Shown here: positions 32,529 to 39,952 of the stretch, piece after piece
Layout: every line of letters begins with the position of its first letter
Numbering within the stretch: the first letter of the stretch is position 1
Origin: Clostridiales bacterium
GTDB lineage: Bacteria; Bacillota; Clostridia; Oscillospirales; Acutalibacteraceae
Assembly: GCA_019415945.1 (NCBI GenBank)
Contig: DXYF01000024.1
Span: 1 to 42,655, forward strand
Direction: 5' to 3'
DNA length: 42,655 nt
Made by a program: the position numbers and the translations under genes
The notes under the pieces: model-generated
Databases searched by the model: none
Seen by the model: the letters and a program-made list of their open reading frames with translations, nothing else
What the model was told of the DNA's origin: nothing

Positions 32529-32798
32529 CTACCGTTCTCTGCGTACCGAAAAATATTTTACAAGTGCATGAATTTCCACAAGTTTTTCTTTTCCAAAATT
32601 ACAAGCTGGAAAATCGCGGCGATTGAACACTTCTCTTGTTGTTTGGATGTTCCAACCTGTCATTTCAGATACCTGCTTTGGCGTAAAGAATTTAACGGCA
32701 TCCCCTTCATCAGAAAGCTGTTTCAGAGATTCTAACAGTGACCGTATTTTATTGTTTACGGCATCAAGCTCATCAAGAGTTTTAATATCTAATGTCAT
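32529..32798 (-). CDS. excisionase-like HTH protein (89 aa)
   Basis: A winged-helix type region FFTPKQVSEMTGWNIQTTRE followed by VFNRRDFPACNFGKEKLVEI matches the small HTH domain of excisionases and related regulators. GGGAGG lies seven bases before ATG. In the early lytic operon it could direct excision with the integrase at 36564-37724 or act as a regulator. Confidence 0.65.
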   Translation of the reverse strand: MTLDIKTLDELDAVNNKIRSLLESLKQLSDEGDAVKFFTPKQVSEMTGWNIQTTREVFNRRDFPACNFGKEKLVEIHALVKYFSVRRER

Positions 32799-32811
32799 TC
32801 CTATACCTCCC

Positions 32812-32994
32812 TTATTTCTTATCTTTACAAACCGAACGGCCGCAAGCTATCGGCTCATTCATACACGCCTGACTGCAAGCAGGCTTGTCCTTGCAGAAAA
32901 AGCAGCAAGGAGAGCCGCTGTATTTTTTGCAGTATTGTTCAGCTCCGTTCAGCCTGCACTCAACATCATAGTTTTCATAATGGCTGTTATTCAT
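32812..32994 (-). CDS. small cysteine-rich protein (60 aa)
   Basis: ATG at 32994 (MNNSHYENYDVECRLNGAEQ), with AAAGGTG upstream. Nine cysteines, including CCFFCKDKPAC and CGRSVC, suggest a zinc or disulfide fold. Overlaps the Cro-like gene by 8 bp. Related short Cys-rich proteins follow cro in other Firmicutes prophages. Confidence 0.6.
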   Translation of the reverse strand: MNNSHYENYDVECRLNGAEQYCKKYSGSPCCFFCKDKPACSQACMNEPIACGRSVCKDKK

Positions 32995-33217
32995 TTTGTT
33001 CACCTTTTATTATTTGATTTTTTTCTGCATAATCGTTTATACCAAGTAAATAATCAACAGTACAATTAAACAATTTTGACATCTTAACAAGTATCGTTGA
33101 TGGTATAGGCTTTCCTCTTGTATATCCTAAATAAGTTTTTGATGTAATCCCCAGCAATTTTGAAATTTCCTCTTTTGTAAAATTGCGTCTAGCTCTTTCA
33201 GCTTCAATATTATTCAT
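32987..33217 (-). CDS. Cro-like HTH regulator (76 aa)
   Basis: A single XRE-type HTH: RRNFTKEEISKLLGITSKTY and LGYTRGKPIPSTILVKMSKL, then FNCTVDYLLGI. First gene of the early lytic operon, divergent from the CI-like repressor, which is the classical place for Cro. AAAGGGGTG ribosome site. Confidence 0.8.
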   Translation of the reverse strand: MNNIEAERARRNFTKEEISKLLGITSKTYLGYTRGKPIPSTILVKMSKLFNCTVDYLLGINDYAEKNQIIKGEQNE

Positions 33218-33262
33218 ATTTTATAACACCCCTTTAATTCAATATTCTCGAATTACATTTAT

Positions 33263-33291
33263 ATATTATACGAGATTTTCGTATCTGTCAA
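33263..33291 (-). promoter_or_regulatory. early lytic promoter (PR-like)
   Basis: TTGACA (33286-33291) and TAATAT 17 bp on (33263-33268); TATAAT at 33265-33270 is also possible at 15 bp. Drives the Cro-like gene and the early operon. Confidence 0.75.
33268..33284. promoter_or_regulatory. operator within the early promoter
   Basis: ATACGA-N5-TCGTAT is a perfect 6-bp inverted repeat between the -35 and -10 of the early promoter. Related half-sites CTCGAAT occur on both sides (near 33246 and 33312), so three operator sites are likely, as in other CI/Cro switches. Confidence 0.65.
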
Positions 33292-33332
33292 GCCTTTTTG
33301 GAAAAATTATTCGAGTATTTAGAATTATTTTA

Positions 33333-33361
33333 TTGACAATAGGAATTAAATGTATTATTAT
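33333..33361 (+). promoter_or_regulatory. repressor promoter (PRM-like)
   Basis: TTGACA (33333-33338), 17-bp spacer, TATTAT (33356-33361), 20 bases before the repressor ATG. Divergent from the early promoter. Confidence 0.75.
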
Positions 33362-33381
33362 CAATTTAAGGCGGTGATTCT

Positions 33382-33747
33382 ATGAATTTTAGAATAAAAG
33401 AAGCGAGAGAAAAAATTGGATTATCTCAGAAAGAGCTTGCAGAAGCATTAAAAATAAAGCCTTCAACATTTAATGGTTACGAAAAAGGCATTCATGACCC
33501 TAAATCAGAAATTTTAAAACAAATAGCTATTAAATGTAATACAAGTGTTGATTTTTTATTAGGATTACCAGAAACTTCCGATGATAGTGAAGGTAAGTTT
33601 GGTTCGATTGATATTTCAGTTAAAAGACTCTTAGATAATTACAACACTCTTGACGAGGTTGGTAAGAATAAGCTGCTTGAATATTCCGATGATTTAGTAA
33701 ACACGGGTAGTTATTTAAAACCTAAACAAAAAGAAAAACACGCCTAA
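33382..33747 (+). CDS. CI-like repressor (121 aa)
   Basis: N-terminal XRE HTH (IKEAREKIGLSQKELAEALK, then PSTFNGYEKGIHDPKSEIL), ending with the usual NTSVDFLLGL. The C-terminal part is short and helical (DNYNTLDEVGKNKLLEYSDD) with no LexA-like peptidase Ser/Lys, so it is not a self-cleaving repressor and must be lifted another way. A hairpin (AACACGC/GCGTGTT, 33737-33760) spans its stop. Confidence 0.85.
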   Translation: MNFRIKEAREKIGLSQKELAEALKIKPSTFNGYEKGIHDPKSEILKQIAIKCNTSVDFLLGLPETSDDSEGKFGSIDISVKRLLDNYNTLDEVGKNKLLEYSDDLVNTGSYLKPKQKEKHA

Positions 33748-33779
33748 ATATAAGCGTGTTGGAAATATTTATTACATTA

Positions 33780-33862
33780 AAAAATAAAAAATCCGCCCAG
33801 TGTGCTACCACTGAACGGATGAAGAAAATAATGGTACTTTACAATCAGAACACCATCTCTTC
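33780..33862 (-). ncRNA. predicted small RNA, left of helicase (about 83 nt)
   Basis: A consensus promoter on the minus strand (TTGACA 33892-33897, 17 bp, TATTAT 33869-33874) starts an RNA near 33862. It ends at a hairpin 33791-33820 followed by ATTTTTTATTTTTT. The stem pairs fully only as minus-strand RNA, where two plus-strand C-A mismatches become G-U pairs; this fixes the direction. No ORF of note inside. Runs away from the helicase ATG. Confidence 0.6.
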
Positions 33863-33868
33863 AATAGT

Positions 33869-33897
33869 ATAATACTATAATAGCATAAATATGTCAA
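33869..33897 (-). promoter_or_regulatory. promoter of left small RNA
   Basis: TTGACA-N17-TATTAT. The -10 lies in the near-palindrome TAGTATAATACTA (33866-33878), a possible operator. It ends 17 bp before the helicase start codon, in its leader. Confidence 0.7.
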
Positions 33898-33913
33898 TAA
33901 AAGAGATGAGCAT

Positions 33914-36322
33914 ATGAACTTCAAAGAATCTGCTATATATGCATCTGAATTATATTACAATTATCTTACAAAGAATAAAGGTGCCCTTGTACATTATTCG
34001 GTAAGTAAAATCACAAAAAATTCTGTATACTATTTTTTGCAATTAAAACAATCTGTTCGTAGTGTCGATGATTTTCAGTTAAAAATCAACTCGAACATTT
34101 TTTCTCAAGAACAATTTAGTATTATAGAATATAACAACAAAGATAAATTAATAAAAATTGCGGCAGATAAAAAAGTTGAAAACTACCTACTTAAAGCTAA
34201 AGCAAGAGAAGTTGAATTTATTGTTGATTTACGCTTTCTTGTAATTAATGTAAAAAAATTTTATGAACAATATGGTAATTTAATTTCTATTCCAAAGAAT
34301 AATATAAAAGTAAGATATATTGAGAACCATAGTATTCCTGAAAAACCTTCTGAGGAACAATCAGCTGCTATAATTGGTGCATTATCGAATCCATTGTCCT
34401 ACATATGGGGGGCTCCCGGAACCGGAAAAACAAAATTTGTACTTGCTCGTTGTGTTATCTCACATCTTCAATCAAATACAAATGCTAAAATACTAATTAC
34501 TGCACCTACTAATACTGCTGTTGAACAAACACTTTTTGGGGTTCTTCCAATATTAGCTTCCTGTGGAATAAATCTTGATGAAGTTTTCCGTATGGGAACA
34601 CCATCGACAGAATTTATGCTAAAATATCCGAATTGCTGTGAGTTTGGTAACATAGATAAAAAAGTTAAAAAAATCGAAGAAAAACTCAATTACATTGAAA
34701 AAATAACTAAGAAAACATCTGAATTGATTTCTCTTTTTCCTAAATATAAGAAAACACTTGACTTTAGAATACAATTAGATGTTTGTAAAGAAAAAGTCCG
34801 ACATTTTTTTACCGCAATGAAAGCCGAAAATGCTCGTTTTAATGAATTTCAAACAGAAACTATAGTAAATAGCGGTAAAATTACATTAGCAAAATCTGTA
34901 CTTATAGAACTTTCAAAAGAAAAATCCATGATTCAAAATAATATTGAAAAAGTAAATAAAAGTGTAAATAAATATAATCACGGAATAATTAAAAAAATAT
35001 TTAAGAAAAAGTTAAAGTACTTTGAGGTGAATTTAAAGAATTCTATTGAAAAGATCGAAAATATAAATTTGGAAATTAAAAAGCAAGAATCAGATATTAA
35101 TTATTATAGCCTTGAAAATATAAATATATCTGAGAAAAAAGCTATATGTGAAACAAATTTTAAAAAATTAATTTATAAATCTACTGAAATAACATCTTTT
35201 TGTAACAAACTTAAAAATATTATTCTCCATATGGATTTTGATAATATAGATATTTCAATTAATCTATTTAATAATGAAATTAAAAATATATCATCTACTA
35301 TTAATGAACAAATGTCACTATACGAAAAAATATCTAACATTGATGAAGAAGAACTGCTAAAACAGCTAAGTATCTTAAACAAACAAAAAGAAAATTTAAT
35401 TAAAGAAAAAAGAAATGCACTATTACACACGCCCTCTGCACGAATAACAAAGTGTCGCGTTCTTGCAGCAACGGTTGATTCCTGCATAAGCCGAGTGAAT
35501 CCTAATAGTGATTTTAAACCAACTCATATTTTTCTTGACGAAGCAGGCTATTGTTCATTAATTAAAGGTGTAACACTTTTAACTTACAATTGTCCTCTAA
35601 CACTTTTAGGAGATCATATGCAGTTACCGCCTGTTTGTGTTATGAATGACGATGAATTTCGTGGGGATAACAGCCCTGTATCTTTATATGCTCAATCAGC
35701 TTTATATTTAGAAGAATATAATACTGATGTACTTCAAATAACTGATAATTATCTAAATCATTGTAATCCGAAATTTGAAAAGATGGTAAGCTTTAATTTA
35801 AATCATACATTTAGATTTGGAGAAAAGCTTGCAAGCATATTGTCCAAAAATGTATACACAGAATCATTTCACGGAACAACTAAAAATAATACACAGATTT
35901 ATTATATTGATGCTCCAAAAATTGATCCCTCTAAACCACGCTACAGTTCAACTGAAATAGAAAAAATTAAACAATATGTTAAAAATAATCCAAACGAAAA
36001 TATCGGTATAATCTCTCCTTACAAATTTCAAACAAAAGAACTTAATAAAGCCTTGCATAACCGCTTTGATATTTTAACTGTTCACGCTTCACAAAGTAGA
36101 GAATGGGATACGGTAATTTTCAGTGTTGTTGACAGCACAAATAAATGGTTTACTAATTCCAATAGTAATGTAAGTAACGGTTTAAAAATAATTAACACTG
36201 CTGTAAGCAGAGTAAAAAAGAAATTAATCATTGTTTGCGATGTGAAATATTGGATGAACCAAAAAAAACAACTTATAGGTCAAATTCTTCAAATAGGAGA
36301 AGAACTTAATTTTGAGGAGTAA
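33914..36322 (+). CDS. SF1 (Upf1/DNA2-like) helicase, lysogeny-module cargo (802 aa)
   Basis: Motif I GAPGTGKT (about 166-173), Ia TAPTNTAVEQ, motif II DEAG (about 542-545), motif III GDHMQLPP (about 566-573), TFRFG (motif IV region), ASQSREWD (about 727) and NTAVSRVKKKLIIV (motif VI with Arg, about 762-775). A coiled-coil-rich insertion of over 300 residues separates motifs Ia and II, as in AAA_11/AAA_12-type proteins. An N-terminal domain of about 140 residues is not recognised. The gene is very AT-rich, stands apart from the early operon, and is bracketed by small RNAs. Helicases of this sort carried between repressor and integrase are typical of lysogen-expressed cargo such as phage defence; that role is inferred. 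Confidence 0.8.
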   Translation: MNFKESAIYASELYYNYLTKNKGALVHYSVSKITKNSVYYFLQLKQSVRSVDDFQLKINSNIFSQEQFSIIEYNNKDKLIKIAADKKVENYLLKAKAREVEFIVDLRFLVINVKKFYEQYGNLISIPKNNIKVRYIENHSIPEKPSEEQSAAIIGALSNPLSYIWGAPGTGKTKFVLARCVISHLQSNTNAKILITAPTNTAVEQTLFGVLPILASCGINLDEVFRMGTPSTEFMLKYPNCCEFGNIDKKVKKIEEKLNYIEKITKKTSELISLFPKYKKTLDFRIQLDVCKEKVRHFFTAMKAENARFNEFQTETIVNSGKITLAKSVLIELSKEKSMIQNNIEKVNKSVNKYNHGIIKKIFKKKLKYFEVNLKNSIEKIENINLEIKKQESDINYYSLENINISEKKAICETNFKKLIYKSTEITSFCNKLKNIILHMDFDNIDISINLFNNEIKNISSTINEQMSLYEKISNIDEEELLKQLSILNKQKENLIKEKRNALLHTPSARITKCRVLAATVDSCISRVNPNSDFKPTHIFLDEAGYCSLIKGVTLLTYNCPLTLLGDHMQLPPVCVMNDDEFRGDNSPVSLYAQSALYLEEYNTDVLQITDNYLNHCNPKFEKMVSFNLNHTFRFGEKLASILSKNVYTESFHGTTKNNTQIYYIDAPKIDPSKPRYSSTEIEKIKQYVKNNPNENIGIISPYKFQTKELNKALHNRFDILTVHASQSREWDTVIFSVVDSTNKWFTNSNSNVSNGLKIINTAVSRVKKKLIIVCDVKYWMNQKKQLIGQILQIGEELNFEE

Positions 36323-36394
36323 TATTTTAAGTGCTAAAATATATGTATAGAAAGCGACTTTGAATACACTACTACCACAATTACAATTATGTAA

Positions 36395-36474
36395 AATAAA
36401 AAACGCCCTCCCCGACTGGTCCTCGGAGAGAGCGGAAACCATACACAACGGGTGCATATAGTGCAGTTAAATGC
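36395..36474 (-). ncRNA. predicted small RNA, right of helicase (about 80 nt)
   Basis: Promoter on the minus strand (TTGAAA 36504-36509, 17 bp, TACAAT 36481-36486, with an extended TG before it) starts an RNA near 36474. It ends at a hairpin 36405-36433 followed by GTTTTTTATTTTAC. Again two plus-strand C-A mismatches become G-U pairs only in the minus-strand RNA. Same size and build as the RNA at 33780-33862. It would end 70 bp from the helicase stop and be convergent with it. Confidence 0.6.
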
Positions 36475-36480
36475 AAAAAT

Positions 36481-36509
36481 ATTGTATCATATCCCTTGTG
36501 TTTTTTCAA
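36481..36509 (-). promoter_or_regulatory. promoter of right small RNA
   Basis: TTGAAA-N17-TACAAT with TGA before the -10. The -35 sits inside the inverted repeat 36491-36529. Confidence 0.7.
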
Positions 36510-36529
36510 GCATTGAAAGCACAAGGGAT
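36491..36529 (+). terminator. hairpin before integrase; terminator or operator
   Basis: ATCCCTTGTG and CACAAGGGAT (perfect 10 bp) enclose an inner TTCAA-GCA-TTGAA. On the plus strand TTTTT follows, so it can end helicase transcripts. Because the small-RNA promoter overlaps it, it might also be a regulator site. Confidence 0.55.
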
Positions 36530-36563
36530 TTTTGCACCCTTTTTAAGGAAAGGAGCGGTCATC

Positions 36564-37724
36564 GTGGCGGAAAAACGCAAGAGATCCCGAGGAAACGGCG
36601 AAGGTACAATTTATTATAACGAAGCTAAAAAACGCTGGGTAGGTCAGGTTACTATCGATAATTATGACGGAAAGCAAAAGCGAAAAACATTTTACGGAAA
36701 AACTCGAAAAGAGGTAAGAGACAAGCTCCAAAATTTTTCCTCCGGCAAAGATAACATAGACAAACGCAGTTTAACTATATGCTCCATTGTTTCAGATATT
36801 AACGATTATAAATTTAAAACAAATGTTATTAACGCAAACACATACGGCAGAGCCAAAGAAACCATAAAGAGGATTCAGAACTCCAATCTTGGAGATAAAC
36901 CGCTGCAACAAATCAGTGATTCGGATATAAAAAGTTTTTTTATTTCAATTACTCATTACTCAAATTCAGTCATTAAAAAAATCTATGCACAAATAAACCT
37001 TGCGTTTGAATACGGCGTTAACAATGACATTCTATTTAAAAATCCGCTGCGTGAGAAAAATAAATTTCCTGTCCCGAAGTCAGATAAAGCAAACAGAAAA
37101 GTAAGAGCTTTGACTGTCGAAGAAGAAAAGCTCTTGATTGAAGTCTTTAAAAATAATCCAAAAATTAATTTTAAATATCAAATCTTGATAAGTTTGTTTT
37201 CGGGGCTTCGCATGGGAGAAGTAAATGCTTTAAAAACATCTGATGTTGATATGATCAACAGAACATTGACGGTAAGTCGTACGCTTACGAGAGATGAGAA
37301 TTATCAAACCGTAATAGGTGAAAGCACGAAAACCTATGCGGGAATGAGGACCATACAGATGAACGACATGCTCTATTCTGTGTTTAAGGAGTTTTTTAAA
37401 GAATACAATCCCAATCCGACAGGACTTCTTTTTATAAATCGTGACGGGCACAGTCTCATTTCAACTAACTCGGTAAATTCTCAATTTCAAAGAATTGCTA
37501 AAAAATATAAAATTGCCGAGAATGTGACGGCTCATATGCTGAGGCACACATTTGCTACAAGAGCGATAGAGGCAGGAGTATCAGCAAAAGCACTTCAAAA
37601 AATTCTTGGTCACGCTGACATAACAGTCACTTTAAATACTTACTGCGATGTTTTTGATAAATTTGAAGAAGAAAACAACGAGCGGCTTACTGCTTATTTC
37701 AAAAAACTTGATATTAATTTTTAA
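36564..37724 (+). CDS. int: tyrosine integrase (386 aa)
   Basis: I take the GTG at 36564 (VAEKRKRSRGNGEGT), with AAGGAAAGGAG upstream; a longer frame to 36471 has an unlikely N-terminus. An AP2-like DNA-binding N-terminus (RWVGQVTIDNYDGKQKRKTF), SAM-like core-binding domain (about 75-165) and catalytic domain with SGLRMGE (Arg about 215), HMLRHTFATR (His-x-x-Arg about 324), LGHAD (second His) and NTYCDVF (Tyr about 359). Lies directly beside attR, as is usual. Confidence 0.93.
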   Translation: MAEKRKRSRGNGEGTIYYNEAKKRWVGQVTIDNYDGKQKRKTFYGKTRKEVRDKLQNFSSGKDNIDKRSLTICSIVSDINDYKFKTNVINANTYGRAKETIKRIQNSNLGDKPLQQISDSDIKSFFISITHYSNSVIKKIYAQINLAFEYGVNNDILFKNPLREKNKFPVPKSDKANRKVRALTVEEEKLLIEVFKNNPKINFKYQILISLFSGLRMGEVNALKTSDVDMINRTLTVSRTLTRDENYQTVIGESTKTYAGMRTIQMNDMLYSVFKEFFKEYNPNPTGLLFINRDGHSLISTNSVNSQFQRIAKKYKIAENVTAHMLRHTFATRAIEAGVSAKALQKILGHADITVTLNTYCDVFDKFEEENNERLTAYFKKLDINF

Positions 37725-37810
37725 AAAAATTACAGTAGCAGTACTTTAGCAGTATTTTTTTATTAATTTAATATTTTTTTGGCTTAAATACTATATTTTA
37801 AAAAATATTT
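37725..37810. other. phage arm of attR
   Basis: AT-rich stretch between the integrase stop and the tRNA 3' piece, with repeats of GCAGTA (near 37737 and 37748) that could be integrase arm sites. No gene seen. Confidence 0.4.
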
Positions 37811-37828
37811 ATCCTGTCACCCGCACCA
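37811..37828 (+). other. attR core: 3' end of a tRNA-Leu-like gene
   Basis: ATCCTGTCACCCGCACCA fits the 3' end of a tRNA: 3' strand of the T-stem (CCTGT), acceptor strand CACCCGC, discriminator A and CCA. GCGGGTG...CACCCGCACCA is the usual acceptor of leucine tRNAs in Firmicutes. The rest of the tRNA is not upstream here, so this is the short duplicated core and the whole tRNA should lie at the other prophage end. Confidence 0.75.
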
Positions 37829-37880
37829 AAAACAGGTGTTTTTGTACAGTGTCTGCACTGTATAAAAAACACCTGTTTTT
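37828..37880 (+). terminator. terminator of the tRNA locus
   Basis: A long imperfect hairpin (AAAAACAGGTG...CACCTGTTTTT) with 4-nt loop TCTG follows the CCA directly and ends in a T-run. It is the native terminator of the target tRNA gene. Confidence 0.75.
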
Positions 37881-37937
37881 TATATTATATCTTTGTTTTT
37901 AACGATTTCATAAAGTTAATATAAACTATAAATACTA

Positions 37938-37966
37938 TTGCTTTTTACCTTGTATTGCAGTAAAAT
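37938..37966 (+). promoter_or_regulatory. promoter of the oxidase-like gene
   Basis: TTGCTT, 17 bp, TAAAAT, about 30 bases before the start codon. Confidence 0.55.
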
Positions 37967-37998
37967 AGCAGCACCTAATAATTATTCGAGGTATAAAA

Positions 37999-38469
37999 AT
38001 GAGAAGAACAGACAGAGAAATTACTGATAATGAAAAAATATCGGACATAATTTCATCATGCAAATGTATAAGAATCGGATTTAACGATGAAGGGCAAGTG
38101 TATATTGTACCCTTGAATTACGGTTATACTGTTAACGACGGCAAATATATTTTTTATTTTCATGGTGCAAAAGAGGGTCGAAAAATTGAATTAATACATA
38201 AAAATCCGTATGTCGGTTTTGAAATGGATAAAAATATAAAAATAATTGAATCAGATACTGCTTGCAAACATTCCGCGTATTACAGTAGTATAATAGGCAA
38301 CGGATATGTGAGTATTGTAGATAACTTTGAGGAAAAGAAAGCAGGTTTAGTTTCAATCATGAAACATAATACAGGTAAAGCAAAATGGGATTTTCCAGAA
38401 GCCGCTGTAAATTCATGCTGCGTATTCAAAATGGTTGTAGAACAATTATCATGTAAGGAGCACGGTTAA
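37999..38469 (+). CDS. pyridoxamine 5'-phosphate oxidase-like flavoprotein (156 aa)
   Basis: NimA-type split-barrel protein: MRRTDREITDNEKISDIISS, then CIRIGFNDEGQVYIVPLNYGY, FYFHGAKEGRKIELIHKNPY, VGFEM and SSIIGNGYVSIV, the standard motif order. Binds FMN or a related cofactor; members reduce nitro compounds or handle heme or flavin. Exact substrate unknown. Chromosomal, outside attR. Confidence 0.85.
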   Translation: MRRTDREITDNEKISDIISSCKCIRIGFNDEGQVYIVPLNYGYTVNDGKYIFYFHGAKEGRKIELIHKNPYVGFEMDKNIKIIESDTACKHSAYYSSIIGNGYVSIVDNFEEKKAGLVSIMKHNTGKAKWDFPEAAVNSCCVFKMVVEQLSCKEHG

Positions 38470-38671
38470 ATATTGGATTTAATAAAAATAGACCCTTCAA
38501 TATAAATGATTATTAAATTTAACCGCACATATTTTTAAGCTGTATAATCCGCCTTTTAATACAGTTTGCTATATTCAGTTTAATCAATAACATAGAAAAA
38601 TGCCGAAGTTAAACGCTTCGGCATTTTTATTTACTGTGACACAAAAATTAATTTTAGTCTCTTTAAAAAGC
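38470..38671. terminator. intergenic stretch with bidirectional terminator (stem 38596-38628)
   Basis: A perfect 13-bp stem (AAAAATGCCGAAG and complement) with 7-nt loop and T-runs on both sides lies between two convergent genes. The rest of the gap holds nothing I recognise. Confidence 0.85.
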
Positions 38672-39024
38672 TCAGATAACATTATTATCCGCTTTTTCCC
38701 TATCTAAAAGCACTACGCATTCAATGTGAGAAGTATGCGGGAACATATCGACGGGCTGAATTTTCTGCACCTAATATTCGCTGTTTTGAGCTATGTATTC
38801 TAAATTCCGTGCAAGTGTTTCGGGGTTGCAGGAAATGTACACAACCTTTTGCGAAGACATTTTTATAAGAGAATCCAAAAATTTTGTATCGCTCCCTGCT
38901 CTGGGCGGGTCCATAAATACTATATCAGGTTTACTTTCCTCGTCCGCCGCTTCGACCATAAATTCACCTGCGTCAGCCTTGTAAAAACGGATGTTTTTCA
39001 GATTGTTTGCTGCCGCGTTTACTT
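38672..39024 (-). pseudogene. rlmD: 3' fragment of 23S rRNA (uracil-5) methyltransferase RlmD/RumA
   Basis: Reads VNAAANNLKNIRFYKADAGE, then IVFMDPPRAG (with the catalytic-domain DPPR motif), VVYISCNPETLARNL and, past an in-frame TAG at 38771-38773, VQKIQPVDMFPHTSHIECVV to the end. The 5' two thirds are absent and a TGA lies just upstream. The order matches RlmD exactly. rumA is a known insertion site for serine-recombinase ICEs, so this may be the displaced 3' end left by an insertion. Confidence 0.85.
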
Positions 39025-39122
39025 TTACTCCTTTTCATAACTGTTGCTTCCGGCTATTTCTCAAGGGTTGATTATATATGAATGACACGCTGTGCCGTAC
39101 CGAACTTTTGACTAAAGCTTTG

Positions 39123-39740
39123 TTACTGCTCTTTAGGAATCGGCTTTCCAAGTTTCATTTCATCTTTAGTACCAAAAGTGCGTCGCACGACTGTTTCAGC
39201 ATATTTTTTCATAAGCAATTCATCGTCAACAAAACTTAAAAATCTCAGAACACGTGTTTGATTGATCCAAACGATTTTTAAAGGAGCCTTTAATGTTTTG
39301 CTTATTCCTGCAATGGAGAGTGCTTCGTTTTCCGACTTCAATTCAGGAATTTTTGATAACTTACGGCCGTTTTTGAAATATGATTCAGTAATAATTTTCT
39401 CCTCGTTTCCTATAAGACCTATACTTAATTGATCGACATGTTCAAAATCTGATTGAGACATATAATCTGCCCATTCAATCATCGGCTCCCAACCGTATCC
39501 GCTTGCCGCCAGCAAAACATCATATTGATGCCATGGTCCATTCGAAATATGTTTTATTTCTTGAATAAAAGTAATGTCATCTAAAAACTCCTCGGGGGTG
39601 GAAATTCGATGCAACGACTCCTGAATATATGTTTGTTTGATTGTGTTATTTCCTTTACTTTCTTTTAACAACTTTTCAGACGGTTGTTTCACCGTATTAT
39701 CTTCTTTATTCTTTTTTAAAAACTTATCAAATAGTCCCAT
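39123..39740 (-). CDS. hypothetical protein (205 aa)
   Basis: The ATG at 39740 (MGLFDKFLKKNKEDNT) has GAGGAG just upstream; a longer TTG start would read through that site. MGLFDKFFKKK-type starts are common in cytosolic Firmicutes proteins with a basic amphipathic N-terminus. The rest is alpha-beta with GWEPMIEWADYMSQSD and ENEALSIAGISK. Not recognised. Could be chromosomal or cargo of the neighbouring element. Confidence 0.55.
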   Translation of the reverse strand: MGLFDKFLKKNKEDNTVKQPSEKLLKESKGNNTIKQTYIQESLHRISTPEEFLDDITFIQEIKHISNGPWHQYDVLLAASGYGWEPMIEWADYMSQSDFEHVDQLSIGLIGNEEKIITESYFKNGRKLSKIPELKSENEALSIAGISKTLKAPLKIVWINQTRVLRFLSFVDDELLMKKYAETVVRRTFGTKDEMKLGKPIPKEQ

Positions 39741-39758
39741 TTCAAACTCCTCTTTCAA

Positions 39759-39952
39759 TTTTTATTTACTATCTTAGTTCTGACATATAAATCACAGCTA
39801 TTAACCTGTGTTATCCTAATCACTCGACCCCGCCTTAAAAACATCCTAACCGATTACTTAGCCTGCCTACATTTAAACTGCCTCATCGCCCCGACCGTAA
39901 GAAGCATAGACATACTTTGTCAGAGTATTTTTGCAGTTAAAATATTCTGCGG
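39759..39952. other. gap, possible left end of the mobilizable element
   Basis: No gene seen. Base composition changes here from AT-rich on the left to nearly 50% GC on the right, so the element boundary probably falls in this gap. I cannot define the crossover site. Confidence 0.4.

Noticed and set aside
33740..36480. Holin-like or Fst-like toxin peptide paired with the small RNAs
   Set aside because: I looked on both strands beside each RNA and found no short hydrophobic ORF with a ribosome site.
26606..38773. TAG recoding, suggested by in-frame TAG in VRR-NUC and rlmD
   Set aside because: The expected residues differ (Tyr in one, Lys or Glu in the other), one gene is chromosomal and already truncated, and the 57-aa and fusion ORFs use TAG as a normal stop.
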